Origin: Bdellovibrionales bacterium | Lineage (GTDB): Bacteria; Bdellovibrionota; Bdellovibrionia; Bdellovibrionales; UBA1609 | Direction of reading: 5' to 3' | NCBI GenBank assembly: GCA_028279085.1 | Contig: JANQSX010000155.1 | Span: 1 to 9,641 of the forward strand | Length of the DNA: 9,641 bases | Shown: positions 1-7,800 of the stretch, piece by piece | Position numbering within the stretch: position 1 is the first letter of the stretch | How the letters are laid out: each line of letters opens with the position of its first letter | Position numbers and translations under genes: made by a program | The notes under the pieces: model-generated | Told to the model about the DNA's origin: nothing | Seen by the model: only the letters and a program-made list of their open reading frames with translations | Database searches by the model: none

Positions 1-1407
1 CATAAAATCATTATTATTGTCTAAAATGTGAGGCATGTTTTCCTTCAGCCCCTTTTTTTTGATCTTTTCCAAAAGAGTGGTGCGATTTAATTTCAGTAAC
101 TTGGCTGCTTGGTTGCGGTTCCATTTTGTTCTTTTTAAGGCTTTTAGAATCAGTTCATTTTCAAAACAGTTAACGGTGGTATTAAAGTCCAGGCCTCCCT
201 CCGGAAGGTCCACCCTGTTTTGAATTTGTTGATCATTTTGAGTTCGATATTTCATAGGCAGGTCCGTATCCTGTACTACATCAGTTTCTGTTAAAATACA
301 AAGTCGTTCAATCATGTTTTCCAGTTCTCTGATGTTTCCCGGCCAATCATATTGGCATAAATGATTCATGGCAGACTCGGATAAGCCTTTTAGTTTACGT
401 GTTTTGCCCTTGTTAAAGTTTTTTATAAAGTGCTTAATAAGCATGGGAATATCCTCTGTTCTGTCTCTAAGAGGGGATATAGAAAGAGGAATGACATTAA
501 GACGGTAATAAAGGTCTTTTCTGAATGTACCTTTTTTTACAGCTAATTCTAAATTGTCATTACTAGCGGCAATCACACGGGCTTGAGATTGAATAATTTG
601 CTCTCCACCGACCGGTTGAAATTCTTTTTCTTGAAGTACTCGAAGCAGTTTTACTTGTGTGGATAAATCCATAGTGCTTATTTCATCTAAAAAAAGAGTT
701 CCTCCTTTTGCCATTTGGAATCGTCCTATGCGATCTTTAATAGCACCTGTGAAAGAACCTTTTATATGACCGAAGAGTTCGCTTTCTAAAAGGTCTTTTG
801 GAATCGCTCCACAGTGTACAGGAATAAAAGGCCCTTGGTTTTGTTCCGAGTTAAAATGAATGGATTTTGCCACTAACTCTTTTCCGGTGCCGCTTTCTCC
901 TGTGATCAACACGGTGGAAGAAGTGCCGGATATTTTTTTTATTATTTCAAGTAATTTTAAAACCGGTTGGCTCCGGCCTATAATTTTATCAAATCGATAT
1001 TGTTTTTTTACCACTGATCGTAGTTGGGCGTTTTCTGTTTCTAATCTGGATTGAGAGAGAGCTTTTGCACATAGGTTTATAATCTCTCCCATATTAAAAG
1101 GTTTTGTTATAAAGTGGAAAGCTCCCTTCTTTGTCGCTTTCACAGCTAGATCAATGGTTCCATAGCCGGTCATAACAATAATCTGTGTTTTGGGGTTTTG
1201 CTCTTTTATACTTTTCATTAAGTCCAGACCATCTCCATCCGGTAATTTTAAGTCTAAAAGAGCTATATCAAAACCAGCCGGAGTTGGTAGCTGATGAAAT
1301 TCTTTTTTTGAATAAACCCCTACTGTTGAATAGCCATGATGTTCCAGGACTCGGGATAGAGAACGGCTAAGAGTATTTTCATCATCAATAATTAAGATCT
1401 TTTTCAT
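1..1407 (-). CDS. NtrC-family sigma-54-dependent response regulator (3' end outside window)
   Basis: Reading the complement from ATG at 1407-1405 gives 469 codons with no stop before the window edge, so the C-terminal end is missing, probably by only a few residues. Residues 1-115 form a receiver domain with the acidic pair D8/D9, phospho-acceptor D52, T80 and K102 (KPF). Residues about 140-370 are an AAA+ sigma-54 activator domain with Walker A GESGTGKE (170-177), the sigma-54 contact loop as GSFTGA (217-222, a variant of GAFTGA), Walker B GGTLFLDE (235-242) and WPGNIREL from W355. Residues 415-458 are a Fis-type helix-turn-helix (FENELILKAL to LKENM). All key residues are present, so the protein looks functional. 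It would bind DNA upstream of sigma-54 promoters after phosphorylation by a histidine kinase, which is not in the window. It is divergent from ccsA. Nothing in the sequence names its targets, so no gene symbol is given. No strong Shine-Dalgarno precedes the ATG. Confidence 0.95.
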   Translation of the reverse strand, partial: MKKILIIDDENTLSRSLSRVLEHHGYSTVGVYSKKEFHQLPTPAGFDIALLDLKLPDGDGLDLMKSIKEQNPKTQIIVMTGYGTIDLAVKATKKGAFHFITKPFNMGEIINLCAKALSQSRLETENAQLRSVVKKQYRFDKIIGRSQPVLKLLEIIKKISGTSSTVLITGESGTGKELVAKSIHFNSEQNQGPFIPVHCGAIPKDLLESELFGHIKGSFTGAIKDRIGRFQMAKGGTLFLDEISTMDLSTQVKLLRVLQEKEFQPVGGEQIIQSQARVIAASNDNLELAVKKGTFRKDLYYRLNVIPLSISPLRDRTEDIPMLIKHFIKNFNKGKTRKLKGLSESAMNHLCQYDWPGNIRELENMIERLCILTETDVVQDTDLPMKYRTQNDQQIQNRVDLPEGGLDFNTTVNCFENELILKALKRTKWNRNQAAKLLKLNRTTLLEKIKKKGLKENMPHILDNNNDFM

Positions 1408-1590
1408 AATTTACTTTATATGTTTTATAATTATGTGAGTAATTTTTGTGTTATAAGATTAAGATTAAAGGAGTTTTGTTACTTTCCCAATTGCTGAACT
1501 TAAAATCTGGACTGAATACCACGACTGTCTAAACTTCAGTCAGTTAACTGTTTGATCTATGTATAGATGGTCTGGTTTAAAAAAAAATTA

Positions 1591-1620
1591 TTGATTGTTG
1601 AAAGTGAACTAATATATAAG
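1591..1620 (+). promoter_or_regulatory. Possible sigma-70 promoter for ccsA
   Basis: TTGATT at 1591-1596 and TATAAG at 1615-1620 are 18 bp apart (or TTGATT with TATATA at 1613-1618, 16 bp apart), with an A-rich run just upstream that could act as an UP element. If used, ccsA would have a leader of about 230 nt. In such AT-rich DNA a chance match is easy, so this is only a candidate. Confidence 0.25.
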
Positions 1621-1751
1621 CCATCATTCAAGAATGTTCGTCAAATGGTCCAGTGGGGAAGTATTGTGTTGAGACACCGGCGAGGTTTCTAACATCTTTC
1701 AATAAGTGTTCACATCTGAGTTTTTAAGTTATTGTATAAGACAATAGGCTT

Positions 1752-1791
1752 CTAATATCTGTTCTGATTTTTTATGTGTGAGAGATATTAG
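1752..1791. repeat. 9-bp perfect inverted repeat in the ccsA leader
   Basis: CTAATATCT (1752-1760) and AGATATTAG (1783-1791) are perfect complements separated by 22 nt. The right arm ends 64 nt before the ccsA ATG. It could be a bipartite operator or an RNA hairpin in the leader. There is no T-run directly after it, so a terminator is unlikely. The function is unknown. Confidence 0.45.
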
Positions 1792-1855
1792 TATGTTACT
1801 TAAGGTCTGTTTCAAAAATAGACAAATCTCCTTAAACTGTGTTACTTAATTTTTT

Positions 1856-3484
1856 ATGTTTCGTTTTATTTGTTTATTTTTGTTTTTTTCTAATGGAGCT
1901 GTAGCCGGTTCATCTTTAGGAGAAAGTTTGAAAACTTTACCGGTGCAAAGTGGTGGAAGAGTAAAACCCTTTGATACTTTTGCTCGTGATAGCTTGCGCT
2001 TTATTTACGGTAAAACTAAGTATAATAAAAGACCGGCTGTGGATGTTCTAATGTCCTGGGTTTTATTGCCGGATCATTGGAACAAAACAGAGTTTATTCT
2101 GATCAGAGATGCTGTGTTGAAAAAAGCTCTTAACCTGGATCAGAATAAAATTTTGTTTAGTCCAGGCTCTTTGTTACAAAATAAAAATTTTGTTCAGGAG
2201 GTGACAGAACTTAGAGTTCGTCAGCAAAACAAAGAACCTTTAGATGATTATTTTAAATCGGTTCAAAAGCTGGAAAACCGTATCATTCTCTATCAGGCTT
2301 TTCAAAGAGGGGAGGTGCCGGCTTGGATTCCTGTTTCCAATGAATCCTCCTGGCTCCCGCTTTCCCGATTAAAAAAAGAAGAGCAACAACTGTTTCAAAC
2401 AGTAGTGCAAGCTTATGTTTCGGCTGTTTCCTCCCGGGAAAAATCCCTGCCGGATAAAAATGAGAAAAAACAGAAACTAGAAAAATCTATAGAGGTTTTT
2501 CAACAAAAGGTGGCACAACAGCACCCGGCGTATGAAAAACATTTATCCAAGGTATCCATTGAATTACATTATAACTGTATTAATCCATTTCGTTTGGCAT
2601 GGATACTTTATTTATTAGGTCTGTCACTTTTGTTTTTGCAGGTTCTTTTTCGGAAAAAATTTTTACTGTATGGAAGTCTGACTGTTCTAGCTTCCGCCTT
2701 TTGTATGCAGGGGTATGGAATGATTTTGCGTTCTCTTATTATGGGGCGTCCTCCTGTAACCAATATGTATGAAACAGTAATTTGGGTTCCTTGGGTATCA
2801 GTTGTTTTTGGTACTTTTTTATGGTTAAGACACAAAGCTTTTTTTGTATTTGTGTGTTCCTGTGTAGTGGCTTTATTTTGCCTTTTGTTGGCCGACTCAG
2901 CCCCTACATTATTAGATGGGCGATTGGAACCTCTGGAAGCTGTTTTGCGTTCTAACTTTTGGTTAGTTACTCATGTGTTGGTAATTACCATGAGCTATGC
3001 GGCTTTTTTTCTGGCTTTTGCTATTGGTGATGTATTACTGTTCTTCTTTCTTAGGAGTAGAAAAACAGGTTTAGATCGAAATAAGATGCTGATTTATACT
3101 AGATGTATTGATCGTTGTATTCAGATAGGAGTGGTTCTTCTTGCCGGAGGAACTATATTGGGAGGTATTTGGGCAGACTATTCCTGGGGTCGTTTCTGGG
3201 GTTGGGATCCCAAGGAAACATGGGCTTTAATCAGTCTGTTAGCTTATCTGGCTCTTTTGCATGGCCGGTTAGTAGGTTGGATCAGGGAATTTGGTCTAGC
3301 TGTCGGCTCGGTACTCATTTTTTTCTTAATTGTAATGGCCTGGTATGGAGTCAATTACGTTCTAGGTCAGGGACTTCACTCTTATGGTTTTGGTTCAGGA
3401 GGGGTGGAATATGTGGCTGGTTTTGCTCTGTTGCATCTAGTATATGTTCTTTTTGTATGGACTTTGTACCGTCTAAAACCTTAA
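1856..3484 (+). CDS. ccsA: CcsA/ResC-type cytochrome c biogenesis protein (System II haem lyase subunit)
   Basis: This is a 542-residue membrane protein of the haem-handling family that carries haem across the membrane and helps attach it to CXXCH motifs in the periplasm. Residues 1-17 look like a cleavable signal peptide ending AVA. Residues about 18-240 are a hydrophilic periplasmic segment opening with GGRVKPFDTFAR (33-44), a motif I associate with the segment just before the CcsA half in fused CcsBA proteins. From about 245 on there are multiple membrane helices. The tryptophan-rich WWD haem-binding region is at about 439-457 (WADYSWGRFWGWDPKETW), flanked by likely haem-ligand histidines H373 and H508 (GLHSYGFG). 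The four-helix ResB/CcsB part is absent and no ResB gene is adjacent. An in-frame TAA at 1847-1849 lies three codons upstream, so ATG 1856 is the first possible ATG start, yet no Shine-Dalgarno is visible before it. Its neighbour actA needs five haem attachments, which fits the location. Confidence 0.92.
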   Translation: MFRFICLFLFFSNGAVAGSSLGESLKTLPVQSGGRVKPFDTFARDSLRFIYGKTKYNKRPAVDVLMSWVLLPDHWNKTEFILIRDAVLKKALNLDQNKILFSPGSLLQNKNFVQEVTELRVRQQNKEPLDDYFKSVQKLENRIILYQAFQRGEVPAWIPVSNESSWLPLSRLKKEEQQLFQTVVQAYVSAVSSREKSLPDKNEKKQKLEKSIEVFQQKVAQQHPAYEKHLSKVSIELHYNCINPFRLAWILYLLGLSLLFLQVLFRKKFLLYGSLTVLASAFCMQGYGMILRSLIMGRPPVTNMYETVIWVPWVSVVFGTFLWLRHKAFFVFVCSCVVALFCLLLADSAPTLLDGRLEPLEAVLRSNFWLVTHVLVITMSYAAFFLAFAIGDVLLFFFLRSRKTGLDRNKMLIYTRCIDRCIQIGVVLLAGGTILGGIWADYSWGRFWGWDPKETWALISLLAYLALLHGRLVGWIREFGLAVGSVLIFFLIVMAWYGVNYVLGQGLHSYGFGSGGVEYVAGFALLHLVYVLFVWTLYRLKP

Positions 3485-3524
3485 ACTGCTTTTAGCTTAA
3501 ATATTTCAGTGTTTAAGTAGTTTA
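3482..3524 (+). other. Intercistronic stem-loop after ccsA
   Basis: Positions 3482-3491 and 3515-3524 can pair over 10 bp (one G-U pair) around a 23-nt loop. The left arm overlaps the ccsA stop codon. No U-run follows, so this is more likely an mRNA stability or spacing element, or chance in AT-rich DNA, than an intrinsic terminator. Confidence 0.3.
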
Positions 3525-3550
3525 TATAGACTATAAAGCCAGGGTGGAAA

Positions 3551-4009
3551 ATGAAATATTTGAAAAGAACTATGTCTATTGGAGAGCAAGTCATTGTTTT
3601 TAAACATCCACATTGGGTGCAGTTTATTCATCCTATTAATGTTATTAGTTTTGCTGTTTTTATTGTTTCTACTTTTTTGTTTTTTGCGGGAGATTATGAA
3701 CTCTTTATTTTAATTGTTATTTTTATTTCAATGATACCTTTAATATATGCGTATATAAAACAGGTTTGTACAGAGTACGCTGTAACAAATAAAAGAGTAG
3801 TATGTAAAACAGGCTTTGTCAGTATAAAGACTAATGAACTGAGGAAAGAGAAAATTGAAAATATTATAGTTAATTACTCCATACTTGGACGGATATTAGG
3901 TTATGGGGATTTGTCATTTACAGGAACGGGTGGTTCACCGGTTACTTTTAATAAAATAGGCCGGCCTAAATCGGTAAAAAAAAAGATTGAGAAAAGTCTT
4001 TATTTTTAA
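3551..4009 (+). CDS. Small membrane protein with bacterial PH (DUF304/YdbS-like) domain
   Basis: This 152-residue protein starts at an ATG preceded by AGGGTGG (3541-3547). It has a short N-terminal cytoplasmic part (EQVIVFKHPHW, residues 12-22), two membrane helices (about 28-46 and 51-69), then a soluble domain from about 73 to 150. The pattern TEYAVTNKRVVCKTGFVS (74-91), the basic NELRKEKIENI (95-105), LGRILGYGDLSFTGTGG (112-128) and a C-terminal PKSVKKKIEKS helix are the usual layout of single-copy bPH2/DUF304 membrane proteins. Their biochemical role is generally unknown. It lies 66 nt after ccsA on the same strand and may share its transcript. The gap to actA is 218 bp with its own signals, so cotranscription with act is less likely. 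No link to cytochrome assembly can be read from the sequence. The domain call is firm; the function is not. Confidence 0.82.
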   Translation: MKYLKRTMSIGEQVIVFKHPHWVQFIHPINVISFAVFIVSTFLFFAGDYELFILIVIFISMIPLIYAYIKQVCTEYAVTNKRVVCKTGFVSIKTNELRKEKIENIIVNYSILGRILGYGDLSFTGTGGSPVTFNKIGRPKSVKKKIEKSLYF

Positions 4010-4017
4010 TACAGTTT

Positions 4018-4140
4018 AGGTTTAACACATTTATGAAAATGGATGTTTAGGAAATTCTACAGGTTAAATAAATACACGGAAATTGAGTTATAAAAGCTTG
4101 CACTTCTTGTTAAAAATGTTTGAATAAATGTGTTAAATCT
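4018..4140. repeat. Long inverted repeat upstream of the act operon
   Basis: TTTAACACATTTAT (4021-4034) and ATAAATGTGTTAAA (4124-4137) are perfect 14-bp complements. In RNA the pairing extends outwards to 4018-4034 with 4124-4140 (17 bp, one G-U pair). The enclosed spacer is 89 nt and contains no gene. No target-site duplication is evident at the borders. It might be the terminal inverted repeats of a very small MITE-like element, a paired regulator-binding site, or a long-range RNA stem. The region lies between the PH-domain gene and actA. Confidence 0.6.
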
Positions 4141-4200
4141 GCTTGGATAATAGACATCTATAGTAGGAACAGAAATTAATCGTGAATTGGTAAAAGACAT

Positions 4201-4206
4201 TATAAT
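4201..4206 (+). promoter_or_regulatory. Candidate -10 box of the act operon promoter
   Basis: A perfect TATAAT lies 21 nt before the actA ATG, which would give a short leader of about 15 nt that just accommodates the Shine-Dalgarno AAGGA (4218-4222). No recognisable -35 hexamer is found 15-18 bp upstream and there is no extended TG motif. If real, the promoter may rely on an activator or an alternative sigma factor. Confidence 0.4.
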
Positions 4207-4227
4207 ACCTTGTAATTAAGGACAACG

Positions 4228-4836
4228 ATGAATCGTAGATTGAGCAGACAAGGCAAAAAAATGATAGCGGCTTCGGTTTTCTTTTTTATTTTTTTGAGCC
4301 TTGCCGTATTTATTTTCTTGATTTCAACTAATAAAATTCGATTGGCTTATAATAATAATTATAAGCCGGATCAACCTATTCCCTTTTCTCACAGTATTCA
4401 TGTTGGTGAATATCAAATGGATTGCCGATACTGTCATACAGCTGTAGAAGAAGGGCGGCATGCAGGAGTGCCTAGTTTAGATATTTGCATGAACTGCCAT
4501 TTAACAGTGAAGCCGGACAGTCCATGGATTCAGAAGCTACAAGAAGCTTATGTGAATAATAAGCCGGTTATCTGGGAAAAAGTGCATTTGCTTCCGGACT
4601 TTGTGAAATTTAATCACTCTCTGCATATTAAGGCCTTATCCAGTCGTTTTGTAAAAGGTTCTTCTATACCGGCTTCCGGTGATCAAGTGCGGAAAACATG
4701 TACAACTTGTCATGGAAAAGTGGAAAATATGGAAATTATGTATCAACATGAATCTTTATCTATGGGATGGTGTGTGCAGTGCCATAGAAAAGAGGAACAT
4801 CAGGCGCCGACAAATTGTACGACCTGCCATTATTAG
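4228..4836 (+). CDS. actA: ActA, pentahaem cytochrome c subunit of Alternative Complex III
   Basis: This 202-residue protein has a basic N-terminus and one hydrophobic segment (about 13-32), which acts as an uncleaved signal anchor and leaves the rest in the periplasm. Five haem c attachment motifs are visible: CRYCH (66-70), CMNCH (87-91), CTTCH (158-162), CVQCH (182-186) and CTTCH (197-201). PFSHSIHV (52-59) and KFNHSLHI (127-134) supply further histidines that could be distal haem ligands, as in class III/cytochrome c7-like multihaem proteins. The haem count and size fit ActA, which passes electrons from the ActB Fe-S clusters to a periplasmic acceptor. AAGGA at 4218-4222 is 5 nt before the ATG, supporting this start. 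It leads the act operon; actB follows after 11 nt. The haems would be attached by the CcsA system encoded upstream. Confidence 0.93.
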   Translation: MNRRLSRQGKKMIAASVFFFIFLSLAVFIFLISTNKIRLAYNNNYKPDQPIPFSHSIHVGEYQMDCRYCHTAVEEGRHAGVPSLDICMNCHLTVKPDSPWIQKLQEAYVNNKPVIWEKVHLLPDFVKFNHSLHIKALSSRFVKGSSIPASGDQVRKTCTTCHGKVENMEIMYQHESLSMGWCVQCHRKEEHQAPTNCTTCHY

Positions 4837-4840
4837 GAGA
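4835..4840 (+). promoter_or_regulatory. Ribosome binding site of actB, supporting a GTG start
   Basis: AGGAGA overlaps the actA stop codon and lies 7 nt before GTG 4848. The only in-frame ATG upstream (4815) is inside actA with no such site, and the next in-frame ATG (4878) is too far away. The site therefore favours GTG as the actB start. Confidence 0.7.
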
Positions 4841-4847
4841 TATTGAT

Positions 4848-7800
4848 GTGAAAAAAGAATCCGCTTTAAATAAAAAAATGAAATACTGGTTGAGTCTGGA
4901 GCAATGGAGTGCGGACCGGGATTTTCAGAAGCTGGCTGGTGGTAAAGATAAACTATCAGAACAGGAAGCTGATAAGGGTAAAGATAGAGAGTTTATTCAT
5001 CCTCTTCCTTCACAAGAAGAGGTAACCGGTCTTTGGGAAAGGAGAGAGTTTTTACAACTTATGGCAGCCTCTATGGCTTTGGCCGGCTTTGGTTGTGTAC
5101 GCCGACCAACGGAAAAGATCGTTCCTTATGTAAAAAGACCGGATGATATTTCTTTGGGGGATGACAACTTTTATTCTTCTTCTTACTACGATGGAGAGGA
5201 AGGGTTTGGCCTTTTGGTGAGAACCCGTGAAGGCCGGCCTGTTAAAATTGAAGGAAATAAAAATCATCCGCTTAATGAGGGAAAGCTCTCTGCGAGAGCA
5301 CACTCTCACATACTCAGTTTATACGATCCAGAAAGATTAAAAGATCCTCAGCAAAATTTATTTAATAAGGAAAAAAGTAACAGAGAATTTATTCAAGCTC
5401 AATATTCTAAAGCGGATTCTGAAATTGTCAGTCATTTGAAAGAAGGCAAGGCAGCTTTTTTAACAGGGGAGTGGCCTTCTCCTTCTTCGGAAAAATTGCT
5501 TAGGGATTTTTGTAAAAATATTTCTTGTTCTCATTTTGTGTGGAATCCATTAAATCATGCTCATTTAGCCGATGCACAAAGATTGTGTTATGGAGAAGCT
5601 CTAGTTCCACGATTTGCTTTAGATCGTGCTCGACTCATTCTAAGTATTGATTGTGATTTTCTAGGTACCTGGCTTTACCCTACGGAGTTTAGTCGCTTGT
5701 ATAGTAAAGGACGCAAGGCCAACAGGGATATGAATCGACTTATTGTTTTTGAATCCTTGCTTTCTTTAACAGGAACCAATGCTGATTGGCGAGTTAGAAT
5801 TAAACCTTCAGAACAATTAAATCTTGTGTTGTCTATTATTTATTCTTTGATGCGGAAAGGTTTTGTAAAAAAAGAAGCATGGCCTTCTCATTTAGAAGAA
5901 CCTTCCTCTCCTTGGAAAAAGTTTCATATTGATAAAGACAGTTGGGATCAGATGATAAATGAGCTTTGGGAAAATCGCGGGCAAAGTCTTGTATTGGCCG
6001 GAGGTTTGCAGACAAAAAAATCAAAAAGTCTGCAAGTGGCTGTTGCATGGTTAAATCATTTATTAGGCAATGATGGTCAGACAGTGGATTATCGTCATCC
6101 CTACCGTACATGGACTTGGGCAAATAGAAACATAAAAGATCTTATTAAAAAGCTAGAGAAGAAACAAATAGACACTTTAATTATTCATAAGAGCAACCCG
6201 CTTTATACTTATCCGGATAGAGAGCGTTTGGAGTCAGCTATTAAAAAAGCTAAGTTGGTGGTTTACACAGGGGATCGGGAAGATGAAACAGGACGCCTGG
6301 CTCATTATATTTTACCGGATCATCATGATTTAGAAAAATGGTCCGATTGGGAATTTCAAAAAGGGACATTAAGTGTTCAGCAGCCTACTATTCGTCCTTT
6401 GTATCGCACTAGAGCGTTTGAAGACACTTTAATAAAATGGGCTAAGGATATGGAGAGGAGTGCCTTCTTAAAAGGAGCGGACTTATGGTATGGTTATTTA
6501 CAAAAGAATATTGTTTCTGAAGCCAAAACAGGTTTTTCCTGGAATGAATTTTTGAAAACAGGTGTGAGTATTAAAAATCCGGCGCAAAGGAATAGTCGTT
6601 TTCCTGCCAGAGATTTTCAGACTTCCGCCTTAAATTCTATTGAAGCTATTGATAAAGAAGCTTATCAAAAAGAATCTTATGAATTAGTGCTTTATTCCAC
6701 TAGTGGTTTAAAGGACGGGACTTTAGCTAATGTGTCCTGGCTTCAGGAGTTTCCTGATCCGGTAACTAAAATTTGCTGGGATAATTACTTATGTGTATCT
6801 CCATCGGATGCGCGAAAAAAACATTTAAAAGAGGGGCAGATTGTTCAATTAAAAGGTCAAAATGGACATCAGTTACAAGTGCCTGTTCATATTCAACCCG
6901 GGCAAGCTGATGGGGTATTGGCTTTAGCTGTAGGTTATGGAAGGGAGCGAGCTGGAAAAGTAGCTAACAAGGTGGGTGTTAATGCTTATCGTATGGCAAA
7001 AGTATATGATGTTGATAAAAATCAGCAAGTTGACTTTTCTTCTTTGCCAGTACAAGTGGAACCGACGTCAAAAAAGATTCCTCTAGCTAATGTGCAAGGA
7101 CATCACTCTATGGAGGGGCGTCAGATTGTAGTGGAAACAACTTTAAAAAAATATTTAAAAAATCCTGGCGGAGCTATTCATCGTCATAAAGTATTTAGTT
7201 TATGGTCTGATCATCAGTATCCAAAACATAAATGGGGAATGGTGATCGATCTGAATTCTTGCACCGGTTGTTCCGCTTGTGTGAGTGCTTGCCAGTCGGA
7301 AAACAATGTTCCGACAGTTGGTAAAGACTTGGTTTTGCAAGGAAGGGAAATGCACTGGATAAGAGTGGATCGTTATTACAAAGGTCAACCGGAGGAGCCG
7401 GAGACAGTACATCAACCTATTGTGTGTATGCATTGTGATAATGCTCCTTGTGAAACAGTTTGTCCGGTGGTGGCTACTGTCCACAGTGATGAGGGAACTA
7501 ACGATATGATTTATAATCGTTGTGTGGGTACCCGTTATTGTGCCAACAATTGTCCTTATAAAGTGCGGCGGTTTAACTGGTTTAACTATGTTAAAAAGAT
7601 AGAAAAGCCTCTGGAGATGGCTATGAATCCGGATGTGACCATTCGTTCCCGTGGTGTAATGGAAAAGTGCACATTTTGTATTCATCGTGTTCGCTCGGCG
7701 CAGGCTAAAGCTAAATTAGAAAATCGTTCACTGAAAGATGGAGATGTGCAGACAGCTTGTCAGCAATCTTGTCCAACGGGAGCTATTGTTTTTGGTGATT

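Larger units (their letters stand above)
1408..1855. other. 448-bp divergent intergenic region, no convincing gene
   Basis: This AT-rich stretch separates the 5' ends of the response regulator and ccsA. I find no ORF longer than about 20 codons with a plausible start, and no tRNA signature. It contains several inverted repeats: GACTGAA (1510-1516) with TTCAGTC (1535-1541), the palindrome CAGTTAACTG (1541-1550), ATCTAT-GT-ATAGAT (1555-1568), TATTGT-ATAAG-ACAATA (1730-1746), and CTAATATCT with AGATATTAG (1752-1791). Some could be operators for divergent control. No sigma-54 element with the GG/GC spacing was found on either strand. Confidence 0.6.

Noticed and set aside
1476..1533. Possible small ORF starting with TTG after AAAGGAG (1467-1473)
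   Set aside because: It is only 18 codons, with a spacing of about 2 nt from the ribosome-like site, and the predicted peptide resembles nothing I know.
1408..1855. tRNA or known riboswitch in the large intergenic region
   Set aside because: No T-loop consensus, acceptor pairing or recognisable riboswitch core was found.
2511..2530. TGGCAC-like sigma-54 half site inside ccsA
   Set aside because: No TTGC-type -12 element follows at the required spacing and it lies within coding sequence; the TGGCAC near 8774 in actC fails the same test.
3115..3495. 126-codon open frame on the plus strand within the 3' end of ccsA
   Set aside because: It is a frame-shifted shadow of the conserved WWD region; the ccsA frame carries the family motifs through to its own stop.
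3983..4008. Possible intrinsic terminator at the end of the PH-domain gene
   Set aside because: The stem AAAGA/TCTTT is only five weak pairs inside the coding end, and the following T-run is short and interrupted.
5836..6123. 95-codon minus-strand open frame inside actB
   Set aside because: It is antisense to a normal actB coding stretch, with no ribosome site or recognisable domain.
7200..7685. 161-codon open frame on the minus strand
   Set aside because: It lies fully antisense to the Cys-rich Fe-S domain of actB, and its translation is low-complexity His/Thr/Ile-rich, typical of an antisense shadow.
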